Source: an uncultured Chromatiaceae bacterium (GTDB lineage: Bacteria; Pseudomonadota; Gammaproteobacteria; Enterobacterales; Alteromonadaceae). Taken from it: DNA of 64,000 nucleotides. A program made the position numbers and the translations under genes. The notes under the pieces were generated by a model. It was not told where the DNA came from and did no database searches. It saw only the letters and a list, made by a program, of their open reading frames with translations. Of this stretch, positions 24,980 through 34,043 are shown piece after piece. Positions within the stretch are counted from its first letter, which is position 1; each line of letters opens with the position of its first letter. The stretch lies in NCBI GenBank assembly GCA_937978655.1, contig CALJUX010000037.1:62001-126000 (forward strand). The letters run 5' to 3'.

Positions 24980-26480
24980 CCGACTTCAGCGCTGGTTGAC
25001 TCCGTTCAAAGCGACTGCCGCAGGGCAGTCGCTTTGTGCGTTAGAGAAGCTGCCAGAAATAAGCAATACTGCAGAATTGCAGTACAACTCTAAACAACTG
25101 AAAAGCGGCGATATTTTCCTGGCGCTGCCCGGTGTGGGCGGCCACGGCAACCGGTTTATCCGCCAGGCGCTGAGCCAGGGCGCAGCTTTTGTGTTGACGG
25201 ACAGTCTGGCCAGCGCAGACGCGCAACTGGCGCTGGAACCGCAGGTGTGTGTCTGGCCAGATTTGCCAGACGTACTGCCGGCGCTGGTCAGCAGCTTTTA
25301 TCAGGACGCCGCCAAGCGGCAGGAACTGATTGGCATCACTGGTACCAATGGCAAATCCAGCACGGCGATTTTTGTGAATCAGTTATCTGATTTGCTCGGC
25401 AAACCGGCCGGCGTGATCGGCACTTTGGGTTATGGTTCCTATCGCAACCTGACGCCTTTGCAAAATACCACGCCGCATCTTGCCGACTTGCACCGGATTT
25501 TTTATCGCGCCTGTGAACAAGGGCAGCTGCGCACCGCGATGGAAGTGTCGTCGCATGCTCTGGTGCAGCAGCGGGTTGCCGGTCTGCAGTTTAAAGTCGC
25601 GGTGTTTACCAACTTAAGCCGCGACCATCTGGATTATCATGGCACTATGGAAGCCTATGGTGCTGCCAAAGCGCTGCTGTTCAGCCCAGAGCTGTGTCAG
25701 ACCGCAGTGATTAATGTGTCCGATGAATTTGGTCAGACACTGGCGGCGCAGTGCACTGTGCCGCTACTGGTGTATGGCCGGCGCGCCGATTGTGCCGGTT
25801 ATGCCCATTACCTGGCGTACGACCATCTACGCTCTGACGGCAAAGGTTTCAGTCTGCGCCTGCACAGCCATCTAGGCGATTTTGACCTGCAGATCCCGTT
25901 GCTGGCAGAATTTAACGTGCAAAACGTGTTGGCCGCAGTCGGTGCTTTAGTGCAGTGCGGCCATAAATTGTCTGCCATTGTTGACGCGGTAAAAAAACTG
26001 AAAGCGGTCGCCGGCCGGATGGAACTGTGGCACTTTCCACAGGATGTTGCTGTGGTGGTGGATTATGCCCATACACCTGATGCACTTAAGCAAAGTTTGC
26101 AGGCGCTCAGGCAACAAAGCCGCGGCCGGATCTGGTGTGTGTTTGGCTGTGGCGGCGATCGCGATAAAGGCAAACGGCCTTTAATGGGACAAATCGCCGA
26201 ACAACATGCAGATCATGTTATCATTACCGCCGACAACCCCCGCACTGAAGCTGTTCTAGATATCTGTAAAGACATTGCTGCCGGCATGCAAACCGGTGCC
26301 AACTGCCAGATCGAACCTGATCGGGAATCGGCGATTAAGCTGGCCCTGATCGAAGCCCACGCGCACGACATGATCCTGGTGGCCGGTAAAGGCCACGAGA
26401 CCTATCAGGTATTGGGGAATACGGTGCGGGACTACGATGAACGTAAATTTATCAATGATTTATTGGCGGAGATGAGCTGA
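24969..26480 (+). CDS. murE: UDP-MurNAc-tripeptide synthetase MurE
   Basis: A 503-residue Mur ligase that adds meso-diaminopimelate to UDP-MurNAc-L-Ala-D-Glu in the cytoplasm. The ATP-binding loop is GITGTNGKSS, the central motifs are NTTPHLADLHRIF and EVSSHALVQQRV, and the amino-acid specificity motif DNPR (ITADNPRTEAV) indicates diaminopimelate rather than lysine. The start follows GGAGG by 5 bases and overlaps the ftsI end. Its first codons carry a perfect 13-base hairpin (25007-25036), which is unusual inside a gene. Confidence 0.98.
   Translation: MQVNRLQRWLTPFKATAAGQSLCALEKLPEISNTAELQYNSKQLKSGDIFLALPGVGGHGNRFIRQALSQGAAFVLTDSLASADAQLALEPQVCVWPDLPDVLPALVSSFYQDAAKRQELIGITGTNGKSSTAIFVNQLSDLLGKPAGVIGTLGYGSYRNLTPLQNTTPHLADLHRIFYRACEQGQLRTAMEVSSHALVQQRVAGLQFKVAVFTNLSRDHLDYHGTMEAYGAAKALLFSPELCQTAVINVSDEFGQTLAAQCTVPLLVYGRRADCAGYAHYLAYDHLRSDGKGFSLRLHSHLGDFDLQIPLLAEFNVQNVLAAVGALVQCGHKLSAIVDAVKKLKAVAGRMELWHFPQDVAVVVDYAHTPDALKQSLQALRQQSRGRIWCVFGCGGDRDKGKRPLMGQIAEQHADHVIITADNPRTEAVLDICKDIAAGMQTGANCQIEPDRESAIKLALIEAHAHDMILVAGKGHETYQVLGNTVRDYDERKFINDLLAEMS
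25007..25036 (+). repeat. Perfect 13-bp hairpin inside murE
   Basis: CAAAGCGACTGCC at 25007-25019 pairs perfectly with GGCAGTCGCTTTG at 25024-25036 around the 4-base loop GCAG. It falls at codons 13-23 of murE, about 40 bases after the start. It could slow ribosomes, protect mRNA ends or act in attenuation; no T run follows, so it is not a standard terminator. Confidence 0.7.
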
Positions 26481-27856
26481 TGATCACCTTAATGGCCAGT
26501 GAAATTGCCAGCGCATTATCGGCACAGCTGATTGGCGCAGATATCGCTGTGAACAGCGTCAGTACTGACAGCCGGAATATTCAGCCCGGCGATTTATTTA
26601 TTGCCCTGCAAGGTCCCAATTTTGACGGCCATAAGTTTGCCGAAGAAGTGCTGAATAAAGGAGCCTGTGCGCTGGTGGTGACCCGGCACCTGGATGTGCC
26701 GGTCCCACAATTAATAGTGGCTGATACCCGTATTGCGCTGGGGCAGCTGGGCGCGCTGGTAAAAAGCAAGTTGGCGGTAAAAACGGTAGCAGTTACCGGC
26801 AGTGCCGGCAAAACCACAGTCAAAGAGATGATCGCGGCAATTTTGTCGCGCATCGGTAATGTGCTGGCAACCGCCGGCAACTTTAACAACGATATTGGTG
26901 TGCCGCTGACGCTGTTGCGACTGGATCAGACGCACAACTTCGCTGTGATGGAACTGGGCGCCAATCATCTGGGGGAAATTGCCTACACCACGTCGCTGGT
27001 AAAGCCTGATGTGGCGCTGATCACCAATGTGGCGCCGGCGCATCTGGAAGGCTTTGGTGATTTATTTGGTGTGGCCCGGGCCAAAGGTGAGATTTACAGC
27101 GGTCTGGCGCAAGGTGGCATTGCCATCGTGCCGGTCGATTCTGAGTTTTTTGGCTACTGGCAGCCGCGTCTGGCGCAATTGCAGCTGCAAAGTTACAGCG
27201 CCCAGCAACATGCGGATTTTTATGCCGACAACATCATGCTCGATAGCCAGGGCTGTGCCGGTTTTGAACTGCATACACCATCCGGCCATTGTTTTATCCA
27301 GCTGGTGATCCCCGGCCGGCACAACGTACACAACGCATTAGCTGCAACTGCAGCTGCGCTCGCGCTTGGTGCCAGTCTGACCGACGTCCAGCTTGGCCTT
27401 GCCGCGATGCAACCGGTCAAAGGCCGGATCAATGTGCATCAGCCTCAGCCTGGTTTACGCATTATCGATGATACCTACAACGCCAACGTCGAGTCGGCCA
27501 AAGCGGCCATCGATCTGTTAGCCGCGTATGGCGGTCAGCGCATACTGGTGCTGGGCGATATGGGTGAATTGGGGCCAGATGCGCGGATTTACCACGAAGA
27601 AGTTGGTATCTACGCCAAACAGGCGGGAATTAATGGGCTGTTCACACTCGGCGTGTTATCACAGAATGCCAGTGAGCAGTTCCACCAGAACGGGGCGCAT
27701 TTCAGCTCGCGCACCCAGCTGGTCAGCCGGTTGCAGCCGTTATTACACAGCAACGAAGATGTATCCATTCTGGTCAAAGGTTCGCGCAGTGCCCGGATGG
27801 AGTTAGTTGTCCAAGACTTGCTAGAAAGATGTCAGCAGGAGACAAGCGCATGTTAG
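26480..27856 (+). CDS. murF: UDP-MurNAc-tripeptide--D-Ala-D-Ala ligase MurF
   Basis: A 458-residue Mur ligase adding D-Ala-D-Ala to complete the UDP-MurNAc-pentapeptide. It has an N-terminal substrate domain with STDSRNIQPGDLFIALQG, the ATP loop VTGSAGKTTVKEM, the GNFNNDIGVPLTLL motif specific to MurF, ELGANHLGEI, and C-terminal DDTYNANVESAKAAID. Length matches E. coli (452). The start shares one base with the murE stop (TGATG), and the end overlaps mraY by 7 bases. Confidence 0.98.
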   Translation: MITLMASEIASALSAQLIGADIAVNSVSTDSRNIQPGDLFIALQGPNFDGHKFAEEVLNKGACALVVTRHLDVPVPQLIVADTRIALGQLGALVKSKLAVKTVAVTGSAGKTTVKEMIAAILSRIGNVLATAGNFNNDIGVPLTLLRLDQTHNFAVMELGANHLGEIAYTTSLVKPDVALITNVAPAHLEGFGDLFGVARAKGEIYSGLAQGGIAIVPVDSEFFGYWQPRLAQLQLQSYSAQQHADFYADNIMLDSQGCAGFELHTPSGHCFIQLVIPGRHNVHNALAATAAALALGASLTDVQLGLAAMQPVKGRINVHQPQPGLRIIDDTYNANVESAKAAIDLLAAYGGQRILVLGDMGELGPDARIYHEEVGIYAKQAGINGLFTLGVLSQNASEQFHQNGAHFSSRTQLVSRLQPLLHSNEDVSILVKGSRSARMELVVQDLLERCQQETSAC

Positions 27857-28932
27857 TCTGGTTAGCCGAGTTTCTGACTCAATATATCAATGCTTTTAAC
27901 GTATTCAGTTATCTGACGTTCCGCGCCATTCTTGGCGTGCTGACGGCCTTATTGCTGAGTCTGTATTTTGGGCCGAAGCTGATCGCGGCACTGCAACGCC
28001 TGCAGATTGGCCAGACGGTCCGGAACGACGGCCCGGAAAGCCATTTTTCAAAAAAAGGCACTCCGACTATGGGCGGCTTGCTGATTTTAGGCTCAATCGG
28101 CATCAGTACTTTGTTATGGGCCGACCTCAGCAACAAATATGTCTGGGTGGTGTTGTTTGTGCTGGTCGCCTACGGTTGGATTGGTTTTATTGACGATTAC
28201 CGCAAAGTGATCCGCAAAGACCCCAAAGGCTTGATTGCGCGCTGGAAGTACTTCTGGCAGTCGGTATTTGCACTGGCGACCGCAATATTCCTCTATGCCT
28301 CGGCTGAACGGCCGGCTGAAACCAGTCTGGTGGTGCCATTTTTAAAAGATGTCTTACCACAGCTCGGGCTGTTTTTCCTGGTCACCACCTATTTTGTCAT
28401 GGTCGGCTTCTCCAACGCGGTGAATCTGACCGATGGTCTGGACGGCCTCGCCATAGTGCCCACTGTGATGGTGGCGGCGGCTTTTGCCATTATCGCTTAT
28501 GTCAGTGGCAACGTTGTCTTTGCCAACTATCTGAATATTCCGCATTTACCGCTGGCGTCGGAGCTGGTGGTGGTCTGTACCAGTATCGTCGGTGCCGGAC
28601 TTGGCTTTTTATGGTTTAACACTTATCCGGCGCAGGTGTTTATGGGCGATGTCGGATCCCTGGCGTTAGGCGCTTTACTGGGCGTGATTGCTGTGCTGGT
28701 GCGTCAGGAAATAGTACTGATTGTGATGGGCGGTATTTTTGTTATCGAAACCCTGTCGGTCATTTTGCAGGTCGGTTCTTACAAATTACGTGGCCAGCGC
28801 ATTTTCCGTATGGCGCCTATCCACCATCACTACGAATTAAAAGGCTGGCCGGAACCACGGGTGATAGTGCGGTTCTGGATCCTGTCGATTATTTTTGTGC
28901 TGATTGGTCTTGCTACCTTAAAACTGCGATAA
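27850..28932 (+). CDS. mraY: Phospho-N-acetylmuramoyl-pentapeptide transferase MraY
   Basis: A 360-residue integral membrane enzyme that transfers phospho-MurNAc-pentapeptide to undecaprenyl phosphate, forming lipid I. About ten membrane helices are apparent. Catalytic motifs: FIDDYRKV, NLTDGLDGLA with the nucleophilic-type Asp, and the late HHHYELKGWPE motif. The start at 27850 gives MLVWLAE, exactly like E. coli MraY (360 residues), and is preferred over the in-frame ATG at 27829 inside murF. murD follows after 19 bases. Confidence 0.98.
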   Translation: MLVWLAEFLTQYINAFNVFSYLTFRAILGVLTALLLSLYFGPKLIAALQRLQIGQTVRNDGPESHFSKKGTPTMGGLLILGSIGISTLLWADLSNKYVWVVLFVLVAYGWIGFIDDYRKVIRKDPKGLIARWKYFWQSVFALATAIFLYASAERPAETSLVVPFLKDVLPQLGLFFLVTTYFVMVGFSNAVNLTDGLDGLAIVPTVMVAAAFAIIAYVSGNVVFANYLNIPHLPLASELVVVCTSIVGAGLGFLWFNTYPAQVFMGDVGSLALGALLGVIAVLVRQEIVLIVMGGIFVIETLSVILQVGSYKLRGQRIFRMAPIHHHYELKGWPEPRVIVRFWILSIIFVLIGLATLKLR

Positions 28933-28951
28933 CGCATAGGAATTTCCACGC

Positions 28952-30286
28952 ATGACAAAACTGTTTCAGGGCAAAAGAGTGGCGGTGATTGGCCTTGGGG
29001 TGACCGGACTTGCCACTGTCCGTTTCCTGCTGAAACACGGCGTCAAGCCGGTGCTGATGGATACCCGGCTGAAAGTCAGTGGTATTGATGCTATTGCGGC
29101 AGATAAAGTCGATGGCATCTATTTCGGCGAACTGGACGCCAACCGGCTGGCGCGGATGGACGTGCTGCTGGTAAGCCCCGGCCTTGATACCAGCCATCCG
29201 GCGATCCGTTTTGCTACAGCGCAAGGCGCCCAGCTGATGGGTGACGTTGAACTCTTTGCGCTGTGTAATGAAAAACCCGTGGTGGCGGTGACTGGTTCAA
29301 ATGGTAAATCCACCGTCACGACTTTGACCGAACATATGCTGAACTGCAGCGGCATCAGCGCGCTGGCGGCCGGCAATATCGGCCTTGCAGTGCTGGATGC
29401 GCTGGAAAGAACTGACGCAAAAGTTTATGTGCTGGAGCTGTCCAGCTTCCAGTTAGAAACGACCCACAGTCTCAAACTCTGTGCGGCCGCCAATCTGAAT
29501 GTCACCGAAGATCATCTGGACCGGCACGGCACTATGGCGGCGTACGCGGCGGCCAAACAACGCATTTACCTGCATACCGACCTTGCGGTCTATAACGCTG
29601 AAGACGCGCTGACCCGGCCACTCGGCTGTGCTGCGCCGCAGATTGGCCTCAACCTGCGCCAGCCACAGGATGGTTATGGTCTGGTGCAGCATCAGGGCGA
29701 AAACTGGCTGCTGGTCGCGGGTGAACCTTTGTTACCGGTCCGTCAGATGTCGATAGTAGGCCGGCATAATCAGTTCAATGCGCTGGCGTCCTGTGCCCTG
29801 GCACTCGCTGCCGGCTGCAGCCGCGATGCATTAGTGCAGGCACTGCAGACCTATCAGCCGCTGCCACATCGCTGCACCCTGGTGGCAGATCATCAGGGCG
29901 TACGCTGGGTCAATGACTCCAAAGCCACCAATGTTGGCGCAACACTGGCCGCTATTGCCGGCCTGCGTGCAGATGTACCAGGCAAGCTCATTCTGATCGC
30001 CGGCGGCGACGGCAAAGGCGCGGATTTCAGCGAACTGGCCACTGTACTGCAACAGCAGGTTGACCAGGTGATTACCTTAGGCCGTGACGGTCCGGCGATT
30101 GCTGCGCGCGTGCCAGGCACTATTGAAGTCGCGGACTTGGCTGAGGCGGTAAAACGTGCCGCCGCGCTGGCCAGATCCGGCGATATGGTGTTGCTGTCGC
30201 CAGCCTGTGCCAGTCTCGATATGTTTAAGAATTATGAAGAACGCGGCCGCTTGTTTGCTGAAGCAGTGTTGCAGGTGCTGAAATGA
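28952..30286 (+). CDS. murD: UDP-MurNAc-L-alanine--D-glutamate ligase MurD
   Basis: A 444-residue Mur ligase adding D-glutamate. The N-terminal Rossmann-like UDP domain starts with VAVIGLGVTGLATVRFLL. The ATP loop is AVTGSNGKSTVTTL, followed by the ELSSFQLETT motif and NVTEDHLDRHGT. The C-terminal domain has VNDSKATNVGATLAA and LLSPACASLDMFKNYEERG. Length is typical (E. coli 438). It ends in an ATGA overlap with ftsW. Confidence 0.98.
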   Translation: MTKLFQGKRVAVIGLGVTGLATVRFLLKHGVKPVLMDTRLKVSGIDAIAADKVDGIYFGELDANRLARMDVLLVSPGLDTSHPAIRFATAQGAQLMGDVELFALCNEKPVVAVTGSNGKSTVTTLTEHMLNCSGISALAAGNIGLAVLDALERTDAKVYVLELSSFQLETTHSLKLCAAANLNVTEDHLDRHGTMAAYAAAKQRIYLHTDLAVYNAEDALTRPLGCAAPQIGLNLRQPQDGYGLVQHQGENWLLVAGEPLLPVRQMSIVGRHNQFNALASCALALAAGCSRDALVQALQTYQPLPHRCTLVADHQGVRWVNDSKATNVGATLAAIAGLRADVPGKLILIAGGDGKGADFSELATVLQQQVDQVITLGRDGPAIAARVPGTIEVADLAEAVKRAAALARSGDMVLLSPACASLDMFKNYEERGRLFAEAVLQVLK

Positions 30287-31482
30287 AAGCCTGGTTGCAG
30301 CAACAGACTGAACGGCTGATTGAACACTGGGTGGACTGGTGGCGCGCTGAAGACGGGGTCAGTTATGACCGCTTTTTCTTCACGCTGATGGTGTTGCTGC
30401 TGGGCATTGGTTTTATCATGGTCACCAGCGCCTCAGTGCCAGTGGCCGAGCGTTTGTTTGGCGCGCCACTGCATTACAGTATCCGCCATCTGGTGTATAT
30501 CCTGATCGGCATCGGCTTTGCCTATCTGGCATTAAATGTGCCGATTGAACGCTGGTTGCAGGGCAGTATGGTGTTGCTGGTGCTGGGGATTCTCGGTCTT
30601 ATTGCTGTGTTGGCGTTTGGCCGCAATGTGAATGGTAGTACCCGCTGGCTCTATATCGGTCCTATTGGGATACAGGCAGCGGAACCTGCCAAGTTATTCT
30701 TTTTTATCTATTTATCCAGCTATCTGGTGCGCAGGCACGAAGAGGTTATTGAAAATTTTAAGGGCTTTCTGAAACCGTTGGTGGTGCTGTTTGTATTTGC
30801 CGTTTTACTGCTGATGCAGCCTGATCTTGGCACCGTGATCGTGATGTTTGGTACCAGCGTGGTGCTGTTATTTTTAGCCGGCGCCAAGCTGTGGCAGTTT
30901 TTTGGTTTAATCCTGACCGGTCTGGCGTCGATGGCAGTGCTGATTGTTTACAGCGAATACCGCTGGCGCCGGGTCACGGCTTTCCTTGACCCCTGGGCCG
31001 ACCCTTTTGGCAGCGGTTATCAATTAACCCAATCACTGATGGCCTTTGGCCGCGGTGGTTTTTATGGCCAGGGCCTGGGCAATTCAGTGCAAAAGCTCGA
31101 GTATCTACCCGAGGCGCATACTGACTTTATTCTGGCGATTATCGCCGAAGAAACCGGTCTGCTCGGCGTGCTGGCCGTGGCGGGTTTATTGTTTCTGATG
31201 CTGGTCCGGGCGTTGTGGATTGGCAAACGCGCGGTGCAAAAAGGCATGAGTTTTCATGGTTTTCTGGCTTATTCGATTGCGATTTGGATTGGCTGTCAGA
31301 CCTTCGTCAATATTGGCGTGGCGACTGGTGCGCTGCCGACCAAAGGTCTGACGCTGCCTTTTGTCAGCTCCGGTGGCAGTAGCCTGATTATTATGCTGGT
31401 GGCGGCGGCGATAGTGCTGCGCATTGATTTTGAAGTGCGGCTCAAAGGCCGCCATGCGATCAGCGGAGGTACACATGCCTGA
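30283..31482 (+). CDS. ftsW: Septal peptidoglycan glycosyltransferase FtsW
   Basis: A 399-residue SEDS-family polymerase that builds septal glycan strands from lipid II with FtsI. It has ten predicted membrane helices after a roughly 30-residue cytoplasmic N terminus. SEDS signatures are present: NGSTRWLYIGPIGIQAAEPAKL, PDLGTVIV, and RWRRVTAFLDPWADPFGSGYQ followed by LPEAHTDFILAIIAEE with the catalytic-loop Asp. The C terminus has GLTLPFVSSGGSSLI. It is linked to murD by ATGA and overlaps murG by 8 bases. Confidence 0.98.
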   Translation: MKAWLQQQTERLIEHWVDWWRAEDGVSYDRFFFTLMVLLLGIGFIMVTSASVPVAERLFGAPLHYSIRHLVYILIGIGFAYLALNVPIERWLQGSMVLLVLGILGLIAVLAFGRNVNGSTRWLYIGPIGIQAAEPAKLFFFIYLSSYLVRRHEEVIENFKGFLKPLVVLFVFAVLLLMQPDLGTVIVMFGTSVVLLFLAGAKLWQFFGLILTGLASMAVLIVYSEYRWRRVTAFLDPWADPFGSGYQLTQSLMAFGRGGFYGQGLGNSVQKLEYLPEAHTDFILAIIAEETGLLGVLAVAGLLFLMLVRALWIGKRAVQKGMSFHGFLAYSIAIWIGCQTFVNIGVATGALPTKGLTLPFVSSGGSSLIIMLVAAAIVLRIDFEVRLKGRHAISGGTHA

Positions 31483-32584
31483 ATCTGCTGAGCGCGCACT
31501 GGGCTCGTTGCGTCCGACCGTGTTGATCATGGCCGGTGGCACCGGCGGGCATATTTTCCCGGCACGGGCCGTGGCTGATGTGCTGGCTGCTGATGGCTGG
31601 ACCATCCACTGGCTCGGCACTGCCGATCGGATGGAAGCGCATTTAGTCCCCGGATTTGGCTATCCGCTGCACACCATCAGCGTGGCCGGGCTGCGTGGCA
31701 AAGGCTGGCGCTCATTGCTGCAGGCGCCGCTGATGTTGTGGCGTTCGTTAAGTCAGGCGCGTCGGCTGATCAGGCAGCTGGAGCCGGACTTGGTGCTGGG
31801 CTTTGGCGGTTACGCCAGTGGTCCGGGTGGGGTGGCGGCCTGGCTGGCCGGTGTACCGCTGGTGATCCATGAGCAAAATGCGGTGGCCGGTACCACCAAC
31901 AAGCTGTTAGCCCGCATTGCTGATCAGGTGCTGGTGGCCTTCCCACAAGCCTTTTCCGGCCTTGCCCGGCGGCTGGTGTTGGGAAATCCGGTACGGAAGA
32001 CGCTGATAGGGCTCAATCCGCAGAATTATTTGCAGAAAAGCTTAAATATTTTGATCGTCGGTGGTAGTTTAGGAGCCAGGGTTTTTAACCGGTCACTACC
32101 GCCGATCCTGAAGCAGGCCGCGGCTTGCGGCCAGATCAATGTCCGTCATCAGACCGGGCAGCATGAACAGGCGCAAACTGAATTGGCCTATGCCGGAAAA
32201 CCGGCAACTCTTGAAGTGCAAGTCACTGCTTTTATTGACGATATGGCGCAAGCCTATCGCTGGGCTGACGTGGTGATTTGCCGGGCAGGTGCCTTAACGG
32301 TCAGCGAAGTTGCCTGTGTTGGCGTGGCTGCGGTGTTTGTGCCGCTGCCGGGCGCGATTGATGACCATCAGACGGCGAATGCCAGTGTGTTGGTGTCAAA
32401 ACAAGCGGCGGTGTTGCTGCCGCAGGCTGAGTTAAAACCGGAAACATTAGTGCCGCTGTTGCAAAGCTGGTTGTCAGATAAGACGCCGCTGGCACACATG
32501 GCACAACAGGCACGTTCTTGTGCCATCGACGATGCAGCCGAACAGGTTGCAGCTGTTTGTCGACGTATAACAGGTGTGAATTAA
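31475..32584 (+). CDS. murG: UDP-GlcNAc:lipid I GlcNAc transferase MurG
   Basis: A 369-residue peripheral GT-B glycosyltransferase that makes lipid II on the inner face of the membrane. The three glycine-rich motifs are visible: MAGGTGGHIFPARAVA at the N terminus, FGGYASGPGGVAAWL with HEQNAVAG, and IVGGSLGARVFN in the C-terminal half. ICRAGALTVSEVA marks the donor site. The start at 31475 follows GGAGG at 31465-31469 and is preferred to the frame opening at 31424. murC begins one base after the stop. Confidence 0.98.
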   Translation: MPESAERALGSLRPTVLIMAGGTGGHIFPARAVADVLAADGWTIHWLGTADRMEAHLVPGFGYPLHTISVAGLRGKGWRSLLQAPLMLWRSLSQARRLIRQLEPDLVLGFGGYASGPGGVAAWLAGVPLVIHEQNAVAGTTNKLLARIADQVLVAFPQAFSGLARRLVLGNPVRKTLIGLNPQNYLQKSLNILIVGGSLGARVFNRSLPPILKQAAACGQINVRHQTGQHEQAQTELAYAGKPATLEVQVTAFIDDMAQAYRWADVVICRAGALTVSEVACVGVAAVFVPLPGAIDDHQTANASVLVSKQAAVLLPQAELKPETLVPLLQSWLSDKTPLAHMAQQARSCAIDDAAEQVAAVCRRITGVN

Positions 32585-32585
32585 T

Positions 32586-34043
32586 ATGATAATGAAAACC
32601 ATGCACCCGGAAAAAACTGCAATGCGTCGTGTTGACCGCATTCATTTTGTCGGGATTGGTGGTGCAGGCATGGGCGGTATCGCCGAAGTCCTGCTGAACG
32701 AAGGCTATAAAATTTCCGGCTCAGATCTGGGCCCGAACCCGGTTGTTGAGCGCCTGGCGGCGTTAGGCGCCGAAATTAAGTTTGGCCACGATGCCGCGCA
32801 TATTCAGGGCGCCAGTGTTGTGGTCGTCTCCAGCGCCATCAAAACCGACAATCCGGAAGTAAACGCGGCACTGGAACAACGCATCCCGGTGGTCCGTCGT
32901 GCCCAGATGCTGGCCGAACTGATGCGCTATCGCCACGGCATTGCCATTGCAGGCACTCACGGCAAAACCACCACTACCAGTTTAGTCTCATCCATTTTTG
33001 CTGAAGCCGGCGCTGATCCGACCTTTGTCATCGGTGGCCTGCTCAATTCGGCCGGTACCAATGCCCGGCTGGGCTCTGGCCGTTTCCTGATCGCCGAAGC
33101 CGACGAAAGCGACGCCTCATTCCTGCATTTGCAGCCGATGGCGGCCATCATCACCAATATCGAACCTGATCATATGGAAACTTATCAGGGCGATTTTGAA
33201 AAGATGAAAGCCACTTATCTGGAGTTTTGCCATAACCTGCCATTTTACGGCGCTGTGGTGCTTTGTATTGATGACCCGGTATTACGCGAGCTGATGCCCC
33301 GTATCGGCCGCACTGTGATCACTTATGGCTTCAGTGCCGATGCCGACTATCGCATCAGTGATTTCAGCCAGGCCGGCACCAGAACGAATTTTGTCGTGAC
33401 AGACCCAAGCGGCCAAGCCCGCACAATCGAATTAAATCTGGCTGGCCGCCACAACGCTTTAAACGCCACTGCGGCTTTTGCCATGGCGCAGGACGAAGGT
33501 GTGCCAGAAGCCGCAATTCTGGCGGCCTTCAGCAAATTTGAAGGTATTGGCCGGCGCTTTGAACAATATGGTGAATTCGACACAGGCCGCGGCAAAGTGC
33601 TGTTGGTCGACGACTACGGCCATCACCCAAGTGAAGTGGCGGCCACTGTCGCGGCGGCCCGCAATGCCTGGCCAGAGCGCCGCCTGGTGATGGCGTATCA
33701 GCCGCACCGCTACACCCGTACCCGCGATTTATACGAAGATTTTGCCAAAGTATTGTCCACTGTCGACAGTCTGTTGTTGCTGGAGGTCTACAGTGCCGGT
33801 GAAGCGCCAATTGCCGGTGCCGACAGCCGCAGTTTATGCCGCAGCATCCGCGCCCGCGGTCAGCTAGACCCGATTTATGTTGCGACTCCAGCAGACCTGC
33901 CGGCAGCACTAGCAGATGTGTTACAGGATGGCGATGTGCTGATGACGCAGGGCGCCGGTAATATCGGCGCGCTGGCCAAACAGCTGGCGGCCCAACAACT
34001 GAATATTGAGACGATGAAACAATCCAGCGGGAGCCAGTCATGA
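32586..34043 (+). CDS. murC: UDP-MurNAc--L-alanine ligase MurC
   Basis: A 485-residue Mur ligase catalysing the first peptide addition to UDP-MurNAc. The N terminus has HFVGIGGAGMGGIAEVLL, the ATP loop is AIAGTHGKTTTTSL, and EADESDASFLHLQP, ITNIEPDHMETY and DDYGHHPSEVAAT follow in the standard order. Three ATG codons lie at the beginning (32586, 32592 and further in); the first is used here. It ends in an ATGA overlap with ddlB. Confidence 0.98.
   Translation: MIMKTMHPEKTAMRRVDRIHFVGIGGAGMGGIAEVLLNEGYKISGSDLGPNPVVERLAALGAEIKFGHDAAHIQGASVVVVSSAIKTDNPEVNAALEQRIPVVRRAQMLAELMRYRHGIAIAGTHGKTTTTSLVSSIFAEAGADPTFVIGGLLNSAGTNARLGSGRFLIAEADESDASFLHLQPMAAIITNIEPDHMETYQGDFEKMKATYLEFCHNLPFYGAVVLCIDDPVLRELMPRIGRTVITYGFSADADYRISDFSQAGTRTNFVVTDPSGQARTIELNLAGRHNALNATAAFAMAQDEGVPEAAILAAFSKFEGIGRRFEQYGEFDTGRGKVLLVDDYGHHPSEVAATVAAARNAWPERRLVMAYQPHRYTRTRDLYEDFAKVLSTVDSLLLLEVYSAGEAPIAGADSRSLCRSIRARGQLDPIYVATPADLPAALADVLQDGDVLMTQGAGNIGALAKQLAAQQLNIETMKQSSGSQS

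Noticed and set aside
27829..27849. Seven-residue extension of MraY
   Set aside because: The start at 27850 reproduces the conserved N terminus and exact family length.
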